Assembly: GCA_029288195.1 (NCBI GenBank)
Contig: JARFPR010000320.1
Span: forward strand, 1 to 8,334
From: Gammaproteobacteria bacterium
GTDB taxonomy: Bacteria > Pseudomonadota > Gammaproteobacteria > GCA-001735895
Length of the DNA stretch: 8,334 nucleotides
Direction of reading: 5' to 3'
Of the stretch, positions 1 to 5,743 are shown piece after piece (position 1 is the stretch's first letter; every line of letters begins with the position of its first letter). The position numbers were made by a program, and so were the translations under genes. The notes under the pieces were generated by a model. That model saw nothing but the letters and a program-made list of their open reading frames with translations, had not been told where the DNA came from and did no database searches.

Positions 1-1089
1 ATCCTGAGCCAGGCAAAGCAACCGGTTATTGTTACCGGTGGGGGCATCAAGAACACGGGTGGACACGAGGATGCGCTGGCGCTCGCCGAAGCCCTGAATG
101 CGCCGATCATTCTCGCCCCCGGACATGGCGATGCGATTCCATTTGCTCACCCCCTGAACGCGGGACAAATGGGGCCACGCGGCAACATCGTGGCGTCGCG
201 GCTGGCGAAAGAGGCTGACGTAATCCTGGCGCTGGGTACGCGCCTTGGATTCAATTCAACGTTTTACTCCTACGACAACATTAATCAGCAGGCTGACATC
301 ATCCAGGTTGAACTGGAGCCTACCGCGATTGGTCGCTACTTCCCGATAAAACTCGGAATCTGGGCCGATGCGCGCGCAGCAGCACGGCAGCTTTGTGTCG
401 AGCTGGGCAAGCTCGAGGCCCGGGCGGAGGTTGATGCCTGGACCCGGTCCTATATCGGCGAACGCGAAGCTTATCTGCAAAAGCGAGATACCGACGCCGA
501 TACCGCAACGCACCCGATTCAGCCTTCCGGGCTCTACAAGGAACTGCGAGCGGTCTTACCGAAAAGCGCGGCCGTTACCATGGATGCAGGAACGCTTTGC
601 CTGCAGGCCACCGATGCGCTGAACTACTGGGAGCCGCCGTGCCTGTTTACACCGCTCGATTTCGGCCTGGTCGGTTTTTCGTTCGCCTGTGGTCTGGGGG
701 TCAAAATTGCGCGACCCGACAGGCCGGTGGTCAGCCTGATGGGTGACGGTGGGTTCGGCATGACCATTTCCGAACTGAGTACCGCGGTTGATCACGGTAT
801 CAATACTGTCACCATCGTCATGAACAACCAGTGCTGGGGGGCGGAGAAGGCCTACCAGCGGGACTTTTTCGGCGAACGCTACATCGGCGCCAATATCAGC
901 AGCCCACCGTTTGACAAGGTCGCGGAACTTTACGGGGCCGCTGGCTACAAGGTTGAGCATATCGGCGAAATTGGTGAGGCGGTCCAGGCCGCGCTCGATT
1001 GCGGCAGGCCCGCGGTCGTCGATGTTGCTGTCGACCCGGCCGCGCTGTACAGCTTCCGTCGGGATTCATTCAAGCATCGGGGAGGTTGA
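1..1089 (+). CDS. Thiamine-diphosphate-dependent enzyme, sulfoacetaldehyde acetyltransferase/acetolactate synthase-like (5' truncated)
   Basis: The reading frame is open from base 1 and ends in TGA at 1087-1089. The 362 visible residues are the middle and C-terminal parts of a protein that probably has about 550. Visible residues 1 to about 130 form the central ThDP-enzyme domain (TGGG near the start, then ADVILALGTRL). The rest is the C-terminal ThDP-binding domain. Its cofactor motif is GDG at visible residues 248-250 followed by NN at 275-276, which binds the Mg-diphosphate. The following WGAEK stretch and the C-terminal SFRRD resemble sulfoacetaldehyde acetyltransferase (Xsc) more than housekeeping IlvB. 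The family makes or breaks C-C bonds next to a carbonyl through a ThDP-bound intermediate. The catalytic Glu of the N-terminal domain lies outside the window. The gene is followed after 6 bases by a CMD-family gene, so it is probably co-transcribed. Family membership is secure; the Xsc substrate is only a hypothesis, because subfamilies overlap. Confidence 0.88.
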   Translation: MLSQAKQPVIVTGGGIKNTGGHEDALALAEALNAPIILAPGHGDAIPFAHPLNAGQMGPRGNIVASRLAKEADVILALGTRLGFNSTFYSYDNINQQADIIQVELEPTAIGRYFPIKLGIWADARAAARQLCVELGKLEARAEVDAWTRSYIGEREAYLQKRDTDADTATHPIQPSGLYKELRAVLPKSAAVTMDAGTLCLQATDALNYWEPPCLFTPLDFGLVGFSFACGLGVKIARPDRPVVSLMGDGGFGMTISELSTAVDHGINTVTIVMNNQCWGAEKAYQRDFFGERYIGANISSPPFDKVAELYGAAGYKVEHIGEIGEAVQAALDCGRPAVVDVAVDPAALYSFRRDSFKHRGG

Positions 1090-1095
1090 AGAAGC

Positions 1096-1467
1096 ATGGC
1101 TGATGAGCAAAAGATTTACCCACATACCGAAGAACATAAGACGAAAGGCGACTGGAATCCGCTATGGGAGCAATTCCGCGACCTCGATCCGGATTTTTTG
1201 GAAGCATATCTCGCATTTCGCAACGTGCCGCAGTCACAGGGACCACTGCAGCAGAAGTATAAGGAACTGATTTTGATCGCGATTAATGCGGCGACGACAC
1301 ACCTTTATGGGCCCGGCGTACGTCGCCATATTCAAAATGCACTCAAGGCAGGCGCGAGCATGGAAGAAATTCTGGAAACCATTCAATTAACCACGGTTAT
1401 GGGCATTCATTCCTGCAACCTGGCGATACCGATTTTGCTGGAAGAAGTATCGAAATTTGAAGAATAG
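1096..1467 (+). CDS. Carboxymuconolactone decarboxylase (CMD/AhpD-fold) family protein
   Basis: This is a 123-residue protein with the single helical CMD domain at about residues 35-115. The core includes KELILIAINAATTH, then GVRRHIQNALKAGAS, then EEILETIQL. The family includes gamma-carboxymuconolactone decarboxylase and the peroxidase-partner AhpD, whose thiol activity needs a CxxC pair. Here the CxxC position reads ATTH (residues 66-69) and the only cysteine is C107, so disulfide chemistry like that of AhpD is not expected. E57, H69 and H78 are polar candidates for an acid-base site. The ATG follows the upstream stop by 6 bases, with a GGGGAGG Shine-Dalgarno at 1079-1085 inside the end of the upstream gene, consistent with one operon. 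Such stand-alone CMD proteins often accompany ThDP enzymes and oxygenases in catabolic operons. The exact reaction is unknown. Confidence 0.85.
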   Translation: MADEQKIYPHTEEHKTKGDWNPLWEQFRDLDPDFLEAYLAFRNVPQSQGPLQQKYKELILIAINAATTHLYGPGVRRHIQNALKAGASMEEILETIQLTTVMGIHSCNLAIPILLEEVSKFEE

Positions 1468-1493
1468 GATTAATATCAGCCCTGATATTAATC
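1468..1493 (+). other. Perfect intercistronic inverted repeat
   Basis: gattaatatca (1468-1478) and tgatattaatc (1483-1493) are perfect reverse complements, giving an 11-bp stem with a four-base gccc loop. The repeat starts at the first base after the CMD stop codon and ends 32 bases before the monooxygenase start. The stem is AT-rich and no T tract follows, so it is not a standard intrinsic terminator. It may be an mRNA processing or stability hairpin, or a dimeric protein operator for the downstream gene. Confidence 0.6.
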
Positions 1494-1525
1494 TCGGGAA
1501 ATTCGAACAAACAAGGTAAGTCACG

Positions 1526-2563
1526 ATGAAATTTCAATTAGCAATCAATCTGGAACGCATGAACGACAGCATGGATATGGGGGATGTTGCCCGTCATACG
1601 CTGGAAATGGTGCAGATGGCGGATCAGGCCGGTTTTACTGTTGCCTGGGCCGCAGAGCATCATGCCCTGGAAATGACCATCGCGCCGAATCCATTCCAGA
1701 TTCTGACCTGGTGGTCCAATCACACTGATAATATCCGTCTCGGTACCGCGGTTGCGGTTGCTGCCTACTGGCATCCGGTCAACCTTGCCGGAGAGGCGGC
1801 CTTCCTGGACCTGATCAGTGGCGGCCGACTCGAATTCGGAATCGGTTCAGGTGCCTACCAGAGGGAATTCGATCGTATGCATGCAGGCCTGAAGCAGTCG
1901 GATGCCTACAAGTACATGCAGGAAATGCTGCCCGCGCTGAAAGCACTCTGGGCGGGCGACTATGAACACAACGGTGAGTTCTGGACCTTCCCCACCTCTA
2001 CCTCGGTACCGAAACCCGTGCAGAAACCCCATCCACCCATTTGGGTCGCGGCCAGGTCACCGATCACCTTTGACTACGCGATAAAGAATAATTGCCATGT
2101 CATGTCCTGGCCTTTAACGCGTCCGTTTGCCGAGGCCGAGCTGTATAAGACCCAGCTCGATGAAGCCATTGCCGCATACCCCGATGCCGACCGTCCGACT
2201 TTTGCCCTGATGCGCCATACCGCGCTCTACGAAGATGCCGCGGGACGTGAAACCGCGATCAAAGCAATACAAACGGTGTTGGGCCAGTTCGAAAACCTGT
2301 TCCGTAATCTCGGCGACGTTAACAATGGTTTCCCGAAACAGATTCCGCTCGAAGAGTTGACCGATCGTGAACAGTACAATGCGGATATGCTGGAAGAAAA
2401 TCTGATGTTCGGTTCTCCCGAAGACGTCATCGCCAAGCTCAAGCGCTATGAAGCGCTTGGCGTGGATGAGTTTATTTACTATGCCAGCATGGGGCTGGGA
2501 CAGAAGGAACAAAAGCGTTCGCTCGAACTATTCTGCTCCGAGGTGATGCCGGCCTTTGCATAA
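1526..2563 (+). CDS. LLM-class (LuxA-like) flavin-dependent monooxygenase
   Basis: This 345-residue protein covers the whole luciferase-like TIM-barrel family, whose members use reduced FMN supplied by a separate reductase and O2 to oxidise a substrate. It resembles bacterial luciferase LuxA in several places: the EHH motif at residues 44-46 (H45 aligns with the catalytic His44 of LuxA), NPF at 55-57, LGTAV followed by HPV at 83-85, LISGGRLEFGIGSGAY at 96-111, and the ending EVMPAF. An AAG/AGG-type ribosome site at 1513-1516 lies 9 bases before the ATG. It is the third gene of a same-strand run with the ThDP enzyme and CMD protein, separated from them by a hairpin. No flavin reductase is visible. 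Alkanesulfonate, ketone and aldehyde monooxygenases share this fold, so the substrate is open. Family call is very secure. Confidence 0.93.
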   Translation: MKFQLAINLERMNDSMDMGDVARHTLEMVQMADQAGFTVAWAAEHHALEMTIAPNPFQILTWWSNHTDNIRLGTAVAVAAYWHPVNLAGEAAFLDLISGGRLEFGIGSGAYQREFDRMHAGLKQSDAYKYMQEMLPALKALWAGDYEHNGEFWTFPTSTSVPKPVQKPHPPIWVAARSPITFDYAIKNNCHVMSWPLTRPFAEAELYKTQLDEAIAAYPDADRPTFALMRHTALYEDAAGRETAIKAIQTVLGQFENLFRNLGDVNNGFPKQIPLEELTDREQYNADMLEENLMFGSPEDVIAKLKRYEALGVDEFIYYASMGLGQKEQKRSLELFCSEVMPAFA

Positions 2564-2567
2564 GAGC

Positions 2568-2587
2568 AGGCTGGCCTGGACCAGTCT
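2568..2587. terminator. Possible bidirectional hairpin in a convergent gap
   Basis: AGGCTGG (2568-2574) can pair with CCAGTCT (2581-2587) around a 6-base loop, giving a 7-bp stem with one G-T pair. It fills the 24-base gap between the convergent monooxygenase and DUF805 stop codons, which suits a transcription stop for both. Neither side has a clear T run, so termination efficiency is doubtful. Confidence 0.3.
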
Positions 2588-3130
2588 CTATTGAGGTGCC
2601 ATACCGGCAAATTGCGGTATAACGACTGCCGCGACGATTCCGAGAATCATGAGTGCTGGAAACATCCAGCCCAGAATCAATACACCGATCGAATTAGCAG
2701 CTGGTGCCGCCCCGAAATTATTGTCGCCACTGGTGCCCGGGAAAAAGATCAGGTAGATCGCGAGTACCAGGTTAACAATCGGGATGATAAACAGCAGGAA
2801 CCACCAGCCGCTGCGGTTCAGATCATTAAGTCTGCGCTTTGCGAACATGACCGATATAACAATAGTCACAATATAAAAGATGCCGATACCCAGCATACCT
2901 ATCATCGATGAGGTCGGATCACCTCCGATGAAAGCGCTTGCTCCGGCCAATGGAATCATCACCAGCATTAGCAGGAAATTGACACCGATACTGTACGCGA
3001 GGTAGCGCATACGGCCGATGCGACCATTAAAGGAAAATATTTTCGGTTGATAGAGCTCTCCCTGCCCGGTATCCAGGGACGCATCGGGTGCGTCATACGG
3101 ATTTACATCACTTATACTTGCTTCGCTCAT
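2588..3130 (-). CDS. DUF805 family inner-membrane protein
   Basis: A 180-residue protein with a soluble N-terminus (residues 1-40), including NPYDAP at 10-15, and about four membrane segments near residues 43-65, 75-95, 109-130 and 147-172. The DUF805 hallmarks are present: FSFNGRIGRMRY (32-43) just before the first helix, and KRRLNDLNRSGWW (98-110) in the loop before the third. The family is common in proteobacteria and its biochemical role is unknown. The start is supported by an AGGGG ribosome site 7 bases upstream on the minus strand. The C-terminal segment ending in VVIPQF resembles a type IV pilin helix but lacks a prepilin cleavage site. The gene is convergent with the monooxygenase and divergent from the Rieske oxygenase, so it is probably a separate transcription unit unrelated to the catabolic genes. 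Confidence 0.9.
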   Translation of the reverse strand: MSEASISDVNPYDAPDASLDTGQGELYQPKIFSFNGRIGRMRYLAYSIGVNFLLMLVMIPLAGASAFIGGDPTSSMIGMLGIGIFYIVTIVISVMFAKRRLNDLNRSGWWFLLFIIPIVNLVLAIYLIFFPGTSGDNNFGAAPAANSIGVLILGWMFPALMILGIVAAVVIPQFAGMAPQ

Positions 3131-3165
3131 GCGAATTCCCCTGTTTTATTTAACCCCAGTTATTT

Positions 3166-3193
3166 AATATAGGCCAACATAGTGACTTCGCAA
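3166..3193 (-). promoter_or_regulatory. Putative sigma70 promoter for the DUF805 gene
   Basis: Read on the minus strand, TTGCGA (3188-3193) and TATATT (3166-3171) are separated by 16 bp and lie 36 bases upstream of the DUF805 start. Both hexamers match the sigma70 consensus reasonably. This is based on sequence only. Confidence 0.4.
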
Positions 3194-3224
3194 TGAGTAA
3201 ATCCTGACTGGCAGGTTTAGGTTT

Positions 3225-4379
3225 ATGGCATCGATCCCGACAAATATGCAGCTTTCATCGTTTTTGAAAACCCTGCGCGCACTAAAGGGTAAGCCCTACG
3301 AGCGTGGATTTTCGCTGCCTGGGGCTTTTTATACCGATCCATTGTGGACGCAAACCGAATGCAGCGAGTTGTTCGGCAAGGACTGGTTCTGCGTTGGTCG
3401 GGTTGAAGAAGTAGCAAAGCCGGGCGACTTCTTTACTTTCGATCACATTGGCGAACCCCTGCTGGTGGTGCATGGCCGGGATGGCGTGATTCGCGTGTTG
3501 TCTAATGTCTGTCGGCATCGTGGTACCGTGATTGCACAGGGCAGTGGCAATACCCGGAAATTCCTCTGTCCCTATCATCGGTGGGCCTATGATACCGCCG
3601 GACAACTTTTGAACGCACCGCTACTGGATTCTCACGAGGCATTCAACATGCAGGAATGCCGGCTCCCCGAATTAAAATGCGAATTTTGGCAGGGATTCAT
3701 ATTTGCTAATTTTAATCCGCGAGCGGCCGCTATCGGTAAGCAACTGGGGGTGCTTGAAAAGGTGATTAAAAACTATCACCTGGAGCAGATGTCACTGCGT
3801 TACCTGGCCGATGAAACCTGGGAAACAAACTGGAAGTGCCTGCTGGAAAATTTCATGGAGGGTTATCACTTGACGCCGTTGCATCGAGATACCTTGCACA
3901 AGGTGAATCCGAGTCGCCTGTGTTCCCACCTGGCTCCGGGCAGGCGGCATTTTGGCTACAGTGTCGGTTTTACCTCGCGCGTATCAAAGAACCGTATCGG
4001 CCACCCGGACCTGAGCGCCGACGAAGGCAATACCTGCATCATGTTTGCCGTCCCACCAGGGCTCCTGGTCGGCGTGGGCAGCGATTACAGCTCATTTCTG
4101 TGTATCCGCCCGGAATCCGCTGACCGAGTCAGGGTTAAGCTGGGGCTGATATTTTATGGCGATCACTGGTCCCGGCAGGACGTCGATAGCGCGATCGAAT
4201 TGTTTCAACATACCATGGATGAGGATAAACAGGTTTTGCTGCGGGTGCAGCAGGGACTGGGATCCCGCTTTCATGAGCCCGGACCATTAGCACCGCGCGA
4301 CCTTGAGGGTACCATCTGGGATTTCTACCAGTACCTTAGCCGTAGCCTGACCACGGCTAAGAAATCCGCAAGAAACTAA
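3225..4379 (+). CDS. Rieske non-heme-iron oxygenase, alpha (oxygenase) subunit
   Basis: A 384-residue ring-hydroxylating/demethylating oxygenase alpha subunit, full length. The N-terminal Rieske domain (about residues 52-165) carries C96, H98, C115 and H118, a CxH-x16-CxxH [2Fe-2S] site. The C-terminal catalytic domain has ENFMEGYHLTPLH (208-220): H215 and H220 are iron ligands, and the bridging acid is Glu (E212) where naphthalene dioxygenase has Asp. D334 in EDKQVLLRVQQGL (333-345) is the probable third iron ligand. A bridging Glu and this QxGL signature are typical of the carnitine, choline and glycine-betaine monooxygenase branch, so a quaternary amine or similar small molecule is a reasonable but unproven substrate. 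No reductase or beta subunit gene is adjacent. The ribosome site before ATG 3225 is weak (AGG at 3213-3215); M8 is an alternative start. It is followed after 19 bases by an aldolase gene. Confidence 0.92.
   Translation: MASIPTNMQLSSFLKTLRALKGKPYERGFSLPGAFYTDPLWTQTECSELFGKDWFCVGRVEEVAKPGDFFTFDHIGEPLLVVHGRDGVIRVLSNVCRHRGTVIAQGSGNTRKFLCPYHRWAYDTAGQLLNAPLLDSHEAFNMQECRLPELKCEFWQGFIFANFNPRAAAIGKQLGVLEKVIKNYHLEQMSLRYLADETWETNWKCLLENFMEGYHLTPLHRDTLHKVNPSRLCSHLAPGRRHFGYSVGFTSRVSKNRIGHPDLSADEGNTCIMFAVPPGLLVGVGSDYSSFLCIRPESADRVRVKLGLIFYGDHWSRQDVDSAIELFQHTMDEDKQVLLRVQQGLGSRFHEPGPLAPRDLEGTIWDFYQYLSRSLTTAKKSARN
4335..4361 (+). other. Perfect 9-bp inverted repeat inside the 3' end of the Rieske gene
   Basis: CTTAGCCGT (4335-4343) and ACGGCTAAG (4353-4361) are exact reverse complements with a 9-base loop. 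The repeat lies in the last codons of the oxygenase gene, 37 bases before the aldolase start codon. No T tract follows. It may tune the ratio of the two cistrons through mRNA decay or translation, or it may be incidental coding sequence. Confidence 0.45.
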
Positions 4380-4398
4380 AACCCGTTCCGGAGAGTTT

Positions 4399-5169
4399 AT
4401 GAATAATCCAACTCCTCATCTCGTTTCCCCGAATTGCAGTGAAGCCGAATGGGAGCTACGCGTTCAACTTGCCGCCTGCTACCGCGCATTTGTCCACTAC
4501 GGCTGGACCGATTCGATCTTTACGCATTTAAGCGCCAGGGTGCCGGATAATCCGCAGCACTACCTGATCAATCCTTATGGACTGCTGTTTCACGAAATCT
4601 GCGCCAGTAACCTGATCAAGGTTGATTTCGATGGCAACGTCGTTGCTGGAGACCACTCTTATAACGAGGCGGGACACGCGATCCACACTGCGATGCTGAA
4701 GGCGCGACCCGATATTAATGTCGCCTTGCACAGTCATACCCGTGCGGGCATGGCGGTTTCATGCATGGAATGCGGGCTGCTACCGCTAACCCAGCAGGCG
4801 AACGAGATTCGCGATATGGTTTGCTACCACGATTATGGGATTGCGCGCACCGATAGCGAAGAATGCCAGCGGCTGGGAGCGGATATGGCTGATAGCTGGA
4901 TCATGATCATGCGCAATCATGGCTTGCTGACAGTTGGCCGCAGTGTCGCCGAAGCATTTTATTACCTGTATACCGTTGAAAGCGCGTGCAAGGTTCAGGT
5001 CGATGTAATGGCCTCCGGTCGCGACATCTCGACGCCCGCGCCCGAAATTGTTGATGAACTGGCACGTGATGGGAAAGCCCGCACCACCGAAACACGGGAG
5101 CATGTCGATCTCGCCTGGAACGCGGTGATTCGACTACTCGACGAGAAAGATCCTTCGTTTAGAAATTAG
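4399..5169 (+). CDS. Class II aldolase/adducin family protein
   Basis: A 256-residue zinc-dependent aldolase-fold protein of normal length. The family's metal site is visible: H111 and H113 in ALHSHT, and H174 in RNHG, the three histidines that correspond to the zinc ligands of fuculose-phosphate aldolase. E90 in YNEAG is in the position of the catalytic Glu. Members cleave or decarboxylate small hydroxy-acids and sugar phosphates by stabilising an enediolate; some are non-enzymatic adducin-like proteins, but the intact zinc site argues for an enzyme. A GGAG ribosome site (4390-4393) lies 5 bases before ATG 4399, and the 19-base gap to the Rieske gene indicates an operon, so it may act on the product of that oxygenase. 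The stop is 7 bases from the convergent soxR stop. Substrate unknown. Confidence 0.9.
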   Translation: MNNPTPHLVSPNCSEAEWELRVQLAACYRAFVHYGWTDSIFTHLSARVPDNPQHYLINPYGLLFHEICASNLIKVDFDGNVVAGDHSYNEAGHAIHTAMLKARPDINVALHSHTRAGMAVSCMECGLLPLTQQANEIRDMVCYHDYGIARTDSEECQRLGADMADSWIMIMRNHGLLTVGRSVAEAFYYLYTVESACKVQVDVMASGRDISTPAPEIVDELARDGKARTTETREHVDLAWNAVIRLLDEKDPSFRN

Positions 5170-5176
5170 CCCTGTT

Positions 5177-5650
5177 CTAGGGTGATTCCTGCCCGGTGCC
5201 AGGAACATCACCGAGCAAGTATCTAGGTCCTGATCCCAGTCCCGCCGCCTCGTCACCGGCGTTATAGAGCGCGCAGTTCTTTAATGACAGGCAGCCACAG
5301 CCAATACAGCCGCTAAGCCTGCCGCGAAGATTCTTTAAATCGGCAATTCGGCGATCGAGCTGTTTGCCCCAGGTTGTCGATAATCTTGCCCAGTCCTTTT
5401 TGGTTGGATTGCGGTTGTCTGGCAAAGTGGCGAACGCGGCTGCGATTTCACGCAGGCTAAGTCCCAGGGTCTGGGCGACCCGGATTATCGCTATTCGTCG
5501 CAACATGGCCCGATGGTAGCGGCGATGATTGCCGGCGACTCTCACCGAACTGATCAAGCCGCGGGATTCGTAGAACCGCAGGGCCGAGGTCGCAATACCG
5601 CTGCGTTGAGCTGTATCACCGATCGTCAGAAATTCTCGCGAAAGAGTCAT
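5177..5650 (-). CDS. soxR: SoxR, redox-sensing MerR-family transcriptional activator
   Basis: A 157-residue protein close in length and sequence to enterobacterial SoxR. Residues 8-75 are the winged helix-turn-helix (LTIGDTAQRSGIATSALRFYE, then GNHRRYHR). A dimerisation helix follows at about 82-112. The [2Fe-2S] cluster loop CIGCGCLSLKNC holds C115, C118, C120 and C126, exactly the C-x2-C-x-C-x5-C spacing of SoxR. Oxidation of this cluster by redox-cycling compounds switches the protein to an activator that untwists 19-bp-spacer promoters. The start at 5650 is chosen because an AGGTGA ribosome site lies 8 bases upstream and MTLSREFLTIGD matches the SoxR N-terminus; the frame stays open for another 48 codons upstream, but those run into the promoter region. 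No soxS gene is present; the divergent Rieske gene carries the SoxR box. Confidence 0.96.
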   Translation of the reverse strand: MTLSREFLTIGDTAQRSGIATSALRFYESRGLISSVRVAGNHRRYHRAMLRRIAIIRVAQTLGLSLREIAAAFATLPDNRNPTKKDWARLSTTWGKQLDRRIADLKNLRGRLSGCIGCGCLSLKNCALYNAGDEAAGLGSGPRYLLGDVPGTGQESP

Positions 5651-5676
5651 GTTTTTAATCACCTGTTTATTTATGC

Positions 5677-5707
5677 TTGACTTAAAGTAAACTTGAACTT
5701 CTATACT
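5677..5707 (+). promoter_or_regulatory. SoxR-activated promoter with 19-bp spacer
   Basis: The -35 TTGACT (5677-5682) and -10 TATACT (5702-5707) are separated by exactly 19 bp, the overlong spacing specific to MerR/SoxR-activated promoters. By my count, the sequence at 5681-5698 (cttaaagtaaacttgaac) matches the soxS-type SoxR box in 13 of 18 positions, including the central AAGT and AACTTGA cores. It overlaps the end of the -35, as in soxS. Transcription would start near 5714, about 30 bases before the ATG at 5744. With soxR transcribed away on the other strand, this is strong evidence that SoxR controls the Rieske fusion gene. Confidence 0.88.
5681..5698. promoter_or_regulatory. SoxR-box operator
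   Basis: An 18-bp imperfect dyad, cttaaagtaaacttgaac, sits between the two divergent promoters. Its half sites match the SoxR consensus better in the centre than at the ends. It also contains the -10 of the soxR promoter, so binding could control both genes. Confidence 0.8.
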
Positions 5708-5715
5708 GCTGTCAA
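5686..5715 (-). promoter_or_regulatory. Putative soxR promoter overlapping the SoxR box
   Basis: On the minus strand TTGACA (5710-5715) is a perfect -35, and TTTACT (5686-5691) lies 18 bp further as a -10. The -10 falls within the SoxR box, and the predicted start near 5679 gives a leader of about 29 bases. Bound SoxR should occlude it, implying autoregulation. Predicted from sequence only. Confidence 0.55.
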
Positions 5716-5743
5716 ATTTTTGTACCCTGCAGGGGTGATTGTT

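Noticed and set aside
556..960. Long antisense open frame within the ThDP enzyme gene
   Set aside because: It has no family resemblance and is fully covered by a strongly supported gene on the other strand; typical of GC-biased codons.
2114..2512. Antisense open frame within the flavin monooxygenase gene
   Set aside because: Shadow of a clear LuxA-like protein; no ribosome site and no recognisable motif.
5170..5182. CCCT/AGGG hairpin as bidirectional terminator between the aldolase and soxR
   Set aside because: Only 4 bp of stem and no T tract; too weak to call.
5693..5743. Upstream in-frame ATG extending the Rieske fusion by 17 residues
   Set aside because: It lies inside the SoxR box and -10 region, before the predicted transcript start, and has no ribosome site; ATG 5744 has AGGGG upstream.
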